Shown here: in pieces, positions 22,962 through 34,272 of the stretch
How positions within the stretch are numbered: the stretch's first letter is position 1
How the letters are laid out: each line of letters opens with the position of its first letter
From: Symsagittifera roscoffensis
Taxonomy: Eukaryota; Xenacoelomorpha; Acoela; Convolutidae
Direction: 5' to 3'
NCBI RefSeq assembly: GCF_963678635.1
Contig: NC_087069.1
Span: 41,067,883 to 41,131,882 of the forward strand
DNA length: 64,000 bases
The notes under the pieces: generated by a model
Database searches by the model: none
What the model saw: only the letters and a program-made list of their open reading frames with translations
Told to the model about the DNA's origin: nothing
Made by a program: the position numbers and the translations under genes

Positions 22962-23552
22962 TTAAAACCATTGACCCCAATTTGTACCAATTGGACTTGG
23001 ACGCCCGATATAGTAGATCTCTGTAACGGAATCGGCGATTCTAGATTGATACCGATCGGAATTAAAATAAAAACGTGCCCAAAGTCAGCTACAGGCGATA
23101 GCGAACTGCAACTAAAGTACAATCACAGTGTCCAAATTCTCTATGACATCAGCAAAACTAGCAATCGTTCTGTTGCTGAAAAAGAATGCGAGAACAAAAA
23201 TTTACACTTGTTCTCTGGCTTTGAGCTTGTTGGTTTTGGTAACTGGGATGCAACTGTTCTCCCTTCAAAAAATGGCACTTATTTCTGGACAGCATTCACA
23301 ATGAACTGGGAATCTTTCCGGGCGAAAGTTCCAGAAAAACATATTTGGATATCTTTGAATTGCAGTGCCGAACTTTGGAACGAAAATAAAGTCGATCAAC
23401 ACAACGCAGATGGAAAGGAAAAGGATTTGGTTTTCTTTGACGGGACTAGAAAACTTGTTATCGCCCCTAGTGGATTCGAAGAAGCTTTCGTGGCATGTGA
23501 TTTGTGGGAACTGATAGACAGCAAAACTAGTCCAAATATTTGGGACGAGTAG
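22962..23552 (+). CDS. C-type-lectin-like domain exon, copy 2 (complete)
   Basis: A phase 0 exon after TTTGTTTCAG, open for 196 codons to TAG. It carries six cysteines: ICTNW, DLCNG, TCPKS, KECEN, LNCSA and VACDL. The arrangement AEKECENKNLHL, then NGTYFWTAF, then CSAELWN and a final VACDLWEL resembles a C-type-lectin-like domain (first Cys helix, W-containing loop, last Cys pair), but no calcium-binding EPN or QPD triplet is visible. Several N-glycosylation sites (NWT, NHS, NRS, NGT, NCS) fit a secreted protein. It has no start codon or signal of its own and would need an upstream exon, for which the PAN-like exons are the only candidate seen. Confidence 0.6.
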   Translation, partial: LKPLTPICTNWTWTPDIVDLCNGIGDSRLIPIGIKIKTCPKSATGDSELQLKYNHSVQILYDISKTSNRSVAEKECENKNLHLFSGFELVGFGNWDATVLPSKNGTYFWTAFTMNWESFRAKVPEKHIWISLNCSAELWNENKVDQHNADGKEKDLVFFDGTRKLVIAPSGFEEAFVACDLWELIDSKTSPNIWDE

Positions 23553-24439
23553 GAGTCATCGTCTTTATCACGTCCTCCCCTGTAAATTTACTTGGAATCG
23601 AGTTTAATTATGCCATTATGCAGATTATACTTAAAAGAATAAATGATTCATTAAGTTTATTTGGGGTGTTTTCTAGAAACTTCATTTGAACGAAATTGAT
23701 GCCTGACTAACTGTTTATCAGTATGAAGTTTCGGTTCGAATTTTGTTGAAAAATTTAAGCAATACTTATTTCTCGCATTTTTATTGCCCAGTTTTATATT
23801 CATGGCTTTCTCTAGTGATTCAACCTGATAAGTGATTCGTTTGCCTCCAGCGACTCAATCTGATAAAAATGATTTTGAAGTTTTCATTTTAATTTGGTTT
23901 GCTTAGATAGTTATTATCAGCATACTGCCGTTGAAAACAGTATTAGGCACAATGAGCAGCAATTGCGTGAAGAGACCGGTGAATAAGATTTTGATATATC
24001 TAGACGAATATGTATCAAAAGCCGGGAGTTTTTTAAGTCCCCCAATTAAAAATATTGTTGTTTTTTGGCAAGGTGGCAGTGGATTGAAGTGATGTTGGGT
24101 AATTTGGCTTTCCAACCTCTATAAATGCGTCTGCATTTAATGTACATTATTTTTTTTATAAAAAAAGTTGATCAACTGTGGTCAAAGAAATTTATTGCTG
24201 TTCAAAAAGTTTAGTTGTTTTTACACCAAGTCTTGAACTTGGTTCCACTAGTAACTACATCAATCGTAATTATCAAATTGGGCAGCTTAAAAAAATCAAC
24301 TTGAAAACGATTTTGAAATTGTCAACGTCAACTATCAGGTTAGTTTGTTTTCTTTAACAACACAAGAGTTTTGGAATAATTGTTGTTCTAATTCTCTTTA
24401 ATATACCCTAAGATCCCCACTCAGATTGTTCCGGCTCTT
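23553..24439 (+). repeat. duplicated 3' flank of lectin-like exon copies 2 and 4
   Basis: It matches 32012-32900 closely. Both include a 70-codon - strand open frame (23903-24115 and 32370-32582), but because the duplication is recent its conservation is no evidence for a gene. AATAAATGATTCATTAAG soon after the exon (about 23640) could be its polyadenylation signal. Confidence 0.65.
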
Positions 24440-24960
24440 TAAGGAACAAAATGAACGTCGGTATTTCCCAATAAGTTTGATCGGTGCTGTTCAATTTTTG
24501 TGAGCGGAAGACGCTTCGTGAGCATATCGGCTGCTATTGCGTCTGTCGGCGTTTAGATCAAGCAGATCGTTTTGTCTTTGAGTTTCTCGCAAATAAAATG
24601 ATTTTTCGGTTCGATATGCTTGGATTGCTTATGCATGACTGGGTTTGTAGCAGTTTTGATGCAGCTCTGATTGCCTTCTTCAGTGGGAGTGGGTTTCTGT
24701 TGTTCGTATTCCATTTCGGTAAGGAGATATCGCGTGAGATGTGAAACCAGTGACTTGTTTTCGCTTTCACAAGAAGAAAGTGACACAGTCGACTGCTTAT
24801 TCACTTGCCAGCTTATCGGGTCCTCACGTTGTCTGAGCTTGTAGTATTAGCCTCTTGCAGAGCGCCTGTCATCGGAATCGCCGCTCCATTTAGCGTCAGT
24901 TTCGCCAAAGCGTTCGAAATTGTGGTCCTTGGAGTATGCATTTTTCAGGTTTTTGTGTGC
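24440..24960 (-). mobile_element. Ty1/copia retrotransposon relic, RNase H and end of pol
   Basis: On the minus strand the frame reads FGETDAKWSGDSDDRRSA, then a frame break, then KQSTVSLSSCESENKSL, NQSCIKTATNPV, SKHIEPKNHFICEKL, and after an in-frame stop TPTDAIAADMLTKRL. These are the RNase H landmarks (D...W.GD..DRRS, SSCE.E, .KHI...HF) and the ADMLTK end of copia pol. Reverse transcriptase and integrase are absent. The relic was carried along when the exon block was duplicated (second copy 32900-33311). Confidence 0.8.
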
Positions 24961-25059
24961 TGGAGGTAGCGTAAGTCTCGTTTACCGGCGGAACAGTGTT
25001 CAGATTACAATATGTTGTAGATGTTATACGGAAAAATTATATTCAAAAAATTACTGAAT

Positions 25060-25260
25060 AATCAAAACCACCCCAAGCATAAATATTCCGTCACTTTCGT
25101 TCAAACTTGGAGCCCTAATAAATTACAAGAATGTTCGTATCAAGTGAAGCGATGCGCCCTTCCTGAATGTTTCTGATTGCCTTTTAATTTCTGTGGAGTT
25201 GTGTTTGATGTTAAAAAAACAATAAAGTATCAAAAAAACACGACTTCAAGAAACTCACAA
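25060..25260 (+). repeat. isolated, diverged satellite monomer
   Basis: CACCCCAAGCATAAATATTC, TCAAACTTGGAGCCCTAATA, TGTTCGTATCAAGTGAAGC and TTCCTGAATGTTTCTGATTG follow the satellite consensus with many changes. It is an old outlier beside the pseudogene at 25430. Confidence 0.55.
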
Positions 25261-25429
25261 GCTATTCAAAGTCCATAGTGATAGATTAAGCACAAAAAAT
25301 TTATGAACAAGAAAATTTATTTTGGCACTGATCAATTGAGTCGAATAATTAGCCGCTCTATTGTTAATAGCGCGAAGTAGGTGGCGCAATAATTACCTCA
25401 ATTGGCCACTAAGTTGGCAGTTTGAAAAC

Positions 25430-25915
25430 CGAACCAACATCATTCAAATGTTTAATATCGAGTTAAAATGGATAGCAAACTGCGACTGAGAGATTTACAC
25501 AGTTTTGAAGTTATGTATGCCCTCAACAAAACTAACAATCCCTCTTTTACTGAAAAAGAATGCGAGATCAAAAATTTTCACTTTTTCTCTGGTTTGAAAT
25601 TTTTGATTTTGAAAACTGAAAAGCAAGATTTTTCTCTTCTTCGAAATGTGATTTCTGAACAGTTTTCACAATGACCAAGTTCTAGGGAAAAAGCTCCAGA
25701 AACACATGCTTCGATATCTTTGAGTTGCACTGCCTGATTTTGAATAAAAAGACAGTCGAGGAACTCAATGTTGATGGAGAGGAAAAGTTTTTGGGTTTAT
25801 TGACTAGAATGAAAAATGTGTTGTCATTTCTCGTGAATTTGAAATTTTTTGAAGAATGTTATTTCTGGGAACAGACTGACAACGAAACTAATCTATTTAA
25901 CGATAGTAATGCTTT
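25430..25915 (+). pseudogene. decayed lectin-like exon, copy A
   Basis: Translation gives LHSFEVMYALNKTNN, FTEKECEIKNFHFFSGL and later, in other frames, pieces matching the KHIWIS and CSAELW parts. Frameshifts and stops break it at about 25670 and again later. It is much more diverged from copies 1-4 than they are from each other, so it derives from an older duplication. Its 3' flank (25970-26200) is the empty-site counterpart of the element at 34273-35067. Confidence 0.65.
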
Positions 25916-26214
25916 GCTGTCGAAAACTAACGATGGAGATTTTTGGGACAAAATGGACAATTACACTGAGCAAATTAAATCGCCTACAAAATATTAGTGA
26001 TGCTTATATAATGAACCAACCTTATTCATGCCATTTTGCTTAATAACTCACAAAGATCAAATTTTTAAACAACAAAGATGAAAGAAATTGTACTTAGTAA
26101 TGGTGGGCAAAAACAAAACGAGAGTTTTCGCGCAAACTGAAATCTTTTTCTCACAAAATTAAAATAGTTTTTTTTTCAAGCCAAAAAGTACATTGAAGTA
26201 ACTACTACTCTTGA

Positions 26215-27500
26215 GCATAAAAGAACAAAAAAACCCCAAGCGTTAATATTCCGTCACCTTTTTAGAAAAAGGGAACAACAAGAGATTAAGACGAGATCAC
26301 TCGTATCGGGGCAATGGCAACATCCTTGAATGTTGCGATTCCCCTAAAACGTCTATGCGGCAGTGATCCATCATAAGAAGAGAATATAATTCAAAATATA
26401 TAACTTTAAAAAGTTGTTTATTTTTTGAAGAACATCTCCACACGCTATTTAAAGAACGAAGTGACAGAAAAAGCATAAAAGATTAAAAAAATCCCGAGCG
26501 TTGAAAGTCCATCACTTCTTTCGAATGTTAGAACAACAAGGAATTAAAACGAGATTGCCCTTATCGGGGCAAGGACAACATTCTTGAATGTTGCCGTTCC
26601 CTACAACGTCTATAGATTAGTGATCGATCATAAAAAGAGATGAAAATTCAAATTAAACCATTTTTAAAAAGTTGTTTGTTTTTTGAAGAACATGTCCACA
26701 CGCTATTTAAAGTTTGAAGTGACAGAAAAAGCATAAAAAATTTTTAAAAACCCAAGCGTTAATAATCCGTCACCTTTTTCGAAAAAAGGAATAACAAGGA
26801 ATTAAGACGAGATCACTCGTATCGGTGCAATGACAACATCCTTGAATGTTGCCATTCCCCTAAAACGTCTACGCGGCAGTGATCGATCATAAAAGGAGAT
26901 TATAATTCAAAATACATAGCTTTAAAAAGTTGTCCATTTTTTGAAGAACATCTTCACACGCTATTCAAAGAACGAAGTGACAGATAAAGCATGAAAGAGT
27001 AAAACTCCCGAGCGTTGAAAGTTCGTCACTTCTTTCGAAAGTTGGAACAACAAGGGATTAAGACGAGATCGCTCGTACCGGGGCATTGACAACATCTCTG
27101 AGTGTTGCCGTTCCCTTATAACGTCCCTGGAGCAGTGATCGACAATAAAATGAGATAAAAATTGAAAAGAAACTTCTTTAAAAAGATTGTTTCATTTTTT
27201 TGAAGAACATATCCACAGGCTATTTAAAGTACGAAGTGATAGAAAAATCATAAAAGAACAAAAACCCCAAGCGTTATTAATCCGTCATTTTTTTCGAAAG
27301 TTGGAACATCAAGGGATTAAGACGATATTGCTCGTATCGGGGCATTGACAACATCCTTGAATGTTTCCGTTCCCTATAACGTCTTTGGAGCAGTGATCGA
27401 CCATAAAAAGAGATAAAAATTCAAAATAAACAACTTTAAAAATGTTGTTTTTTTGAATAGCTTCTTCAAACCCTATCTTGAGTTTGAAGTGATAGAAAAG
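26215..27500 (+). repeat. satellite array, block 3
   Basis: About five monomers of the same satellite, entering right after TACTACTCTTGAGCATAAAA and ending with the GAATAGCTTCTTCAAACCC variant before the exon flank. The order of variants matches the end of block 2 (20940-22260). Confidence 0.9.
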
Positions 27501-28259
27501 GCATAGAAGATTTTTTGAAATAAATCACTACTTAGACTCTTTTCAATTCGGAACAATTTCTTAGCCTGATTAAATAGCCTCTCCCGCGGTAAGAGCAAGA
27601 AGTATAGCTCCCCATTAGTAATCCCAAGTGAGCCAAACCGGCAAATTGAACACCCTTACAACTGTGAAAAACATTTTTTTATAGGAAAAATAATTAAGCT
27701 CAGAAAAATTATGACACAATGGAGTAATAATTCACAAATTGTCCATAAACTATCAGCGAAAAACGTTTATTTCATTTTTCCTTATTTTTCAAAATTATCC
27801 GAGTAACAACAGAAATTAAATCATATAGACAACCGTGGTTCGTTTACATGTGCACCATAAAGGCTAAATTTCACTTCCACGTCAGTTTTTTGCTTTCTCA
27901 TTTTTTTTTGGCAAAAACAGGAAAGTTTTGTAGCTCTTTGAAAAACTGCGAAGCTCAATTTCTCGCTTTTTTCGAAAGTTCCTAAAGTTCATTGATTGAC
28001 ACTACATGGCCATAGTTAAATACACAAGGAGAGTATTTGTGTATTTAACATCCGTATAGTTAAACACACAAGGAGAGTGCAAATGACAACGGATCTCTTT
28101 TTATTACTCGACCCCCCTACCTGTTGCAAAAGGGGGCCCCTTACCAAGTTTAGAGTTTAGGTTCCGTTACTAGGTACTATAGGGAGAGTAAATAGTCAAA
28201 CAGACAATTGACTGCTTAAATTATATGACTTTTTTTCTATCAACGTATATTTGTTGCAG

Positions 28260-28841
28260 CTAAAACCATTGACCCCAATTTGTACCAATTGGACTTGGAC
28301 GCCCGATATAGTAGATCCCTGTAACGGCATCGGCGACTCTAGATTGATACCGATCGGAATTGAAACAACAACGTGCCCAAATGTAGCTACAGGTGATAGC
28401 GAAATGCAACGAAAGTACAATCACAGTGTCCAAATTCTCTATGACATCAGCAAAACTAGCAATCGTTCTGTTGCTGAAACAGAATGCGAGAACAAAAATT
28501 TACACTTGTTCTCTGGCTTTGAGCTCGTTGGTTTTGGTAACTGGGATGCAACTGTTCTCCCTTCAAAAAATGGCACTTATTTCTGGACAGCATTCACAAT
28601 GAACTGGGAATCTTTCCAGGCGAAAATTCCAGAAAAACATATTTGGATATCTTTGAAATGCAGTGCCGAACATTGGAACGAAAATAATGTCGATCAACAC
28701 AACGCAGATGGAAAGGAAAAGGATTTGGTTTTCGTCGACGGGACTGGAAAACTTTTTATCGCCTCGAGTAGATTCGAAGAAGCTTTTGTAGCATGTGATT
28801 TGTGGGAACTGATAGACAGCAAAACTAGTCAATATATTTAA
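28260..28841 (+). CDS. C-type-lectin-like domain exon, copy 3 (complete)
   Basis: The acceptor is TTGTTGCAG and the exon is open for 193 codons to TAA after SQYI. It differs from copy 2 by scattered substitutions (for example KTCPKSATGDSELQ versus TTCPNVATGDSEMQ) and keeps all six cysteines. The 3' end differs: instead of NIWDE it has QYI-stop and the GAACGGTTTTAAGCGGTTTA tail shared with copy 1. An open frame kept through many substitutions suggests it was used, but the copies are young and this is weak evidence. Confidence 0.55.
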   Translation, partial: LKPLTPICTNWTWTPDIVDPCNGIGDSRLIPIGIETTTCPNVATGDSEMQRKYNHSVQILYDISKTSNRSVAETECENKNLHLFSGFELVGFGNWDATVLPSKNGTYFWTAFTMNWESFQAKIPEKHIWISLKCSAEHWNENNVDQHNADGKEKDLVFVDGTGKLFIASSRFEEAFVACDLWELIDSKTSQYI

Positions 28842-28879
28842 GGTTTGAACGGTTTTAAGCGGTTTATCTAAAAAAACCG

Positions 28880-31420
28880 CTCAAAAACCGCAAAAGATCG
28901 ATCACGGAGCAGTTCCCCTAAAACGTCTATGGATCAATGAGTGATCATAAAGAGATAAAATTTTAAAATAAACCATAATAACGTCTATGGAGCATTGATC
29001 GGAAATAAAAAGAGAAAGAGATGAAAATTCAAAATAAACAACTTTAAAACTGTTGTTTATTTTTACGAAGAACGTCTTCACACGTCACTTCAAAAATAAA
29101 TTGACAGAAAAAGCATAGAAGCCTTTGAAGCAGTGATCGATCACGGAGCAGTTCCCCTAAAACGTCTGTGGAGCAGTGATCGATCACAAAGAGATAAAAC
29201 TTTATAATAAACAACTTTAAAATTATTGTTTATTTCTTTGAAGAACATCTTCACACTCTATTTAAAATACAAAGTGGCAAAAAAATCATAAGACAACAAA
29301 ACCCCAAGCGTTGTTAATTCGTCAATTTTTTCGAAAGTTGGAACAACAAGGGATTAAGACGAGATCGCTCGTATCGGGGCATTGACAACATCCTTGAGTG
29401 TTGCCCTTCCCTTATAACGTCTATGGAGCAGTGATCGACCATAAAACAGATAAAAATTCAAATTAAACAGTTTTAAAAAAGTTATTTCTTTTTTCGAAGA
29501 ACATATCCACATGCTATTTAAAGAACGAAGTGACAGAAAAAGCGTAAAAGAACAAAAACCCCCAAGCGTTATTAATCCGTCATTTTTTTTCGAAAGTTGG
29601 AACATCAAGGGATTAAGACGAGATCACTCCTATTGGGGCAATGACAACATTCTTGATTGTTTCCGTTCCCTATAACATCTATGGAGCATTGATCGAAAAA
29701 AAAAGAAAAAGAGATGAAATTTCAATATAAACAACTTTAAAAATGTTGTTTATTTTTTTTGAAGAACGTCTCCACACGCCATTTAAAATACGATTTGACT
29801 GAAAAAGCATAGAAGTCTTTGGAGCAGTGATCGATCACGGAGCAGTTCCCCAAAACGTCTATGGATCAATGATTGATCATAAAGAGATAAAATTTTAAAA
29901 TAAACATTTTTAAAAGTGGCAGAAAAAGCAAAAGACAACAAAACCCCAACTGTTATTAATCCGTCATTTTTTTTCGAAAAATTGAAAAACTAGGGATTAG
30001 GACAAGATCACTCATATCGGGGCAATGACAACACCCTTGAATGTTGCCGTTCCACTATAAGTTCTATGGAGCAGTGATCGATTATAAAAATAGAAAAAAA
30101 TTCAAATTAAACAACCTCAAAAAAGTTTTTTTTTGAAAACATATCCACACGCTATTTAAAGTACGAAGTGATAGAAATAGCATAAAAAGTACAAAAACCC
30201 CAAGCGTTAAAAACCCGTCACATCTTTTGAAAGTTGGAACAACAAGGGATTAAGACGAGATCGCTCGTACCGAGGCAATGACAACATCCTCGACGTTGAA
30301 TGTTTCCGTTCTTTATAACGTCTATGGAGCAGTGATCGATCATAAAAAGAGATGAAAATTTAAAACAAACCTTTTTTTAAAAATTGTTTGTTTTTTGAAG
30401 AACATGTCCACACGCTATTTAAAATTTGAAGTGACAGAAAAAACATAAAAGAACAAAAAAAACCAAGCGTTAATAATCCGTCACCTTTTTAGAAAAATGG
30501 AACAACAAGAGATTAAGACGAGATCACTCGTATCGGGGCAATGGCAACATCCTTGAATGTTGCCATTCCCCTAAAACGTCTATGCGGCACTGATCCATCA
30601 TAAGAAGAGATTATAATTCAAAATATATAACTTTAAAAAGTTGTTCATATTTTTGAAGAACATCTCCACACGCTATTTTAAGAACGAAGTGACAGAAAAA
30701 GCATAAAAGAGTAGAAAAATCCCGAGCGTTGAAAGTCCATCACTTCTTTGGAATGTTAGAACAACAAGGGATTAAAACGAGATTGCTCTTATTGGGACAA
30801 GGACAACATTCTTGAATGTTTCCGTTCCCTACAACGTCTACGGAGTAGTGATCGATCATAAAAAGAGATGAAAAATCAAAATAAACCATTTTTAAAAAGT
30901 TTCTTGTTTTTTGGAGAACATATGCACACGCTATTTAAGGTTTGAAGTGACAGAAAAAGCATAAAAGATTTAAAACAACCCAAGCGTTAATAATCCGTCA
31001 CCTTTTCCGAAAAATGGAATAACAAGGGATTAAGACGAGATCACTCGTATCGGGAAAATGACAACATCCTTGAATGTTGTCATTCCCCTAAAACGTCTAT
31101 GCGGCAGTGATCGATCATAAAAGGAGATTATAAATCAAAATAAATAACTTTAAAAAGTTGTTCATTTTTTTGAAGAACATCTCCACACGCTATTTAAAGA
31201 ACGAAGTGACAGATAAAGCATGAAAGAGTAAAAATCCCGAGCGTTGAAAGTTCGTCACTTGTTTCGAAAGTTGGAACATTAAGGGATTAAGACGAGATCG
31301 CAGATTAAGACGAGAAAACATCTATGGAGCAGTGATCTATCATAAAATGAGATAAAAATTCAAAATAAACATCTTTAAAAAGGTTTTTTTCTTGAATAGC
31401 TTCTTCAAACCCTATCTTGA
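28880..31420 (+). repeat. satellite array, block 4
   Basis: Roughly ten monomers. The order from 29030 to 30720 repeats that of blocks 1 and 2. Near 31300 a unit is cut short (GAGATCGCAGATTAAGACGA), a local deletion not seen in the other blocks. Confidence 0.9.
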
Positions 31421-31732
31421 GTTTGAAGTGATAGAAAAAGCATAGAAGATCTTTTGAAATAAATCACTACTAAGACTCGTTTCAATTCGGAACAATTTCT
31501 TAGCCTGATTAAATAGCCTCTCCTGCGGTAAGAGCAAGAAGTATAGCTCCCCATTAGTAATCGCAAGTGAGCCAAACCGGCAAATTGCAAACCCTTACAA
31601 CTGTGAAAAACATTTTTTTATAGAAAAAATAATTAAGCCCAGAAAAATTATGACACAATGGAGCAATGATTCACAAATTGTCCATAAACTATCAGCGAAA
31701 AACGTTTTTTTCATTTTTCCCCATTTTTCAAG

Positions 31733-32011
31733 GGCACTTATTTCTGGACAGCATTCACAATGAACTGGGAATCTTTCCCGGCGAAAGTTCCAGAAAAACA
31801 TATTTGGATATCTTTCAATTGCAGTGCCGAACTTTGGAACGAAAATAAAGTCGACCAACGCAACGCAGATGGAAAGGAAAATGATTTAGTTTTCTTTGAC
31901 GGGACTGGAAAACTTGTTATCGTCTCAAGTGGATTCGAAGAAGCTTTCGTAGCATGTGATTTGTGGGAACTGATAGACAGCGAAACTAGTCCAAATTTTT
32001 GGGTCGAGTAG
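31733..32011 (+). pseudogene. C-type-lectin-like exon, copy 4 (5'-truncated)
   Basis: The 5' flank (from 31420) runs to CATTTTTCCCCATTTTTCAA and jumps into the exon at GGCACTTATTTCTGG. The acceptor, the signal-proximal half and the KECEN region are deleted. The remaining 92 codons are open to TAG after NFWVE, the same ending as copy 2. Missing cysteines make a folded domain unlikely. Confidence 0.65.
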
Positions 32012-32899
32012 TAGTCACCGTCTTTATCACGTCCTCCCCTGTAAAATTATTTGGAAACGAGTTAATTATGCGATCATGCAGACTATCCTTCAAAGAAAAC
32101 AATAAATGGTTAATTAAGTTTATTTGGGGTGTTTTCTAGAAACTTCATTTGAACGAAATTGATGCCTGACTAACTGTTTATGAGTATGAAGTTTCGGTTC
32201 AATTTTTATCGAAAAATTTAAACAATACTTATTTCTCGCGTTGTTCTTGCTCAATTTTATGTTCATGGCTTTCTCTAGTGAGTGATTCAACCTGACAAGT
32301 GATTTGTTTGCCTCCAAAGACTCATTATGATAAAATTGATTTTAAAGTTTTCATTTTAATTTGGTTTGCTTAGATAGTTATAATCAGTATACTCTCGTTG
32401 AATACAGTATTAGGGACAATGAGCAGCAATTGCGTGAAGAGACCGGTGAATAAGATTTTGATATATCTAGACGAATATGTATCAAAAGCCGGGAGTTTTT
32501 TAAGTCCCCCAATTAAAAATATTGTTGTTTTTTGGCAAGGTGGCAGTGGAGTGAAGTGATGTTGGGTAATTTGGCTTTCCAACCTCTATAATGCGTCTGC
32601 ATTTAATGTATATTATTTTTTTATAAAAAAGTTGATCAACTGTGGTCAAAGAAATTTATTGCTGTTCAAAAAACTTAGTTGTTTTTACATCAAGCCTTGA
32701 ACTTGGTTCCACTAGTAAGTACATCAATGGCAATCATCAAATTGGGCAGTTTAAAAAAATCAACTTGGCGATTTTGAAATTGTCAACGTTAACTATGAGG
32801 TTAGTTTGTTCTCTTTAACAACATAAGAGTTTTGGAATAATTGTTGTTCTAATTCTCTTTAATATACCCTAAGATCCCCACTCAGATTGTTCCGGCTCT
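32012..32899 (+). repeat. duplicated 3' flank, second copy
   Basis: This is the counterpart of 23553-24439, beginning ACCGTCTTTATCACGTCCTC. Differences are scattered single bases and short indels. It holds no separate gene. Confidence 0.7.
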
Positions 32900-33311
32900 T
32901 TAAGGAACAAAATGAACGTCGGTATTTCCCAATAAGTTTGATCGTTGCTGTTCAATTTTTGTGAGCGGAAGACGCTTCGTGAGCATATCGGCTGCTATTG
33001 CGTCTGTCGGCGTTTAGATCAAGCAGATTGTTTTGTCTTCGTCTTTCTCGCGAATAAAAAGACGTTTCGGTTCGATATACTTGGACCGTTTATGGATGGC
33101 TTGGTTTTTAGCCTTTGTGATGCAGTTCTGATTGCCTTCTTCATTGGGAGTGGGTTTCTGTTGTTCGTATTCCATTTCGTTAGGAAGATTTCGCGTGAAT
33201 ACTGCTTCTTAAACAGGTGAAGCCAGTGAGTTGTATTTGGCTTCACAAGAAGAAAGTGACACAGTCGATTGCTTCTTCACTTGCCAGCTTATCGGGTCCG
33301 CACGTTGCCCG
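32900..33311 (-). mobile_element. Ty1/copia relic, second copy
   Basis: It parallels 24440-24960, with further damage in the RNase H frame, and breaks off at about 33311, where the truncated TIR element begins. It is part of the same segmental duplication and not an independent insertion. Confidence 0.7.
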
Positions 33312-33705
33312 AGCTTGCCCGAAAAATTTTGCCTACAATTAAAAGTTTGATGCATTCACTATATCATTTGTGAAGTAACCACTTTTACAATTCAGATCGT
33401 TTCCAATGCATTGTCAATGACAAACAATCAACCTTATGGGAACTCGTGTTAAGTACACCATGGGTTTAGTCACTTGTGTTTGGTCACGAACACATTCCAA
33501 AAATTTTGAGAAATAAAATTTAGAAAAAATCAATTTTTTTGGTTTATGAAAAAATGCTTATCCTACACATTTTTTCATTATGAAAAAATGCTTATCCGAG
33601 AGTTTTCTTTACAATTTTCTGAGTCTATAAAACTGTAGGAAATTGTAAGATAAGCATTTTTTCATATATGGAAATTGTAGGATAAGCATTTTTGGTCAAC
33701 CCGGG
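33312..33705. mobile_element. TIR element, copy A (left-truncated)
   Basis: It matches the right half of the complete copy at 34273-35067, starting GAAAAATTTTGCCTACAAT and ending at the right terminus GGTCAACCCGGG. The downstream flank ATATTAGTTATGC is the same as for copy B. Confidence 0.75.
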
Positions 33706-33884
33706 ATATTAGTTATGCTTATTTTTGAACCAACTTTATTCATGCCATTCTGCTTTATAACTCACGAAGATCAAAATTTTAAACAACAAAGATGTAATAA
33801 AATATACTAATTGAGGTACAAAACTAAAATGAGAGTTTTCGCGCAATATAAAATCTTTTTCTCACAAAATTAAATTAGTTTTTT

Positions 33885-34272
33885 TTCAATTTTTGGTTTT
33901 GGAAACTCAAAAGCAAGTTTTTTCTCTTCTTCGAAATGTGATTTTTGAACAGCCTTCACAATGACCATGTTCCGGGGAAAACATTCCAGAAACACAGGTT
34001 TTGATATCTTTGAGTTGCACTGCCTGATTTTTGAATAAAAAGACAGTCGAGGAACTCAATGTTGATGGAGAAGAAAATTTTTTGGTGCACATTGACAAGA
34101 ATCGAAAAATTTGTTATCATTTCTTGTGAGTTTAAAATTTTTTTAAAGCATGTAATTTCTGGGAACAGATTGACAACGAACCTAATCTCTGCATTGTTGT
34201 AGAAAACTAACGATGGAGATTTTTGAGACAAAATGGACAATTACACTATGCAATTTAAATCGACTACAAAAT
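33885..34272 (+). pseudogene. decayed lectin-like exon, copy B
   Basis: It is close to the decayed copy at 25580-25990 (TTCTCTTCTTCGAAATGTGA, AAAAAGACAGTCGAGGAACT) and carries the same kind of frameshifts. It starts abruptly after a T run (junction at about 33884) and is followed directly by TIR element copy B. It is no longer coding. Confidence 0.65.

Noticed and set aside
23903-24115. 70-aa membrane-like frame on the minus strand, also open at 32370-32582
   Set aside because: Both lie in a recent segmental duplication beside a copia relic, so agreement is by descent; no start context or domain.
24484-24744. 86-aa + strand frame with hydrophobic end
   Set aside because: It is antisense to the copia RNase H region, which explains its openness.
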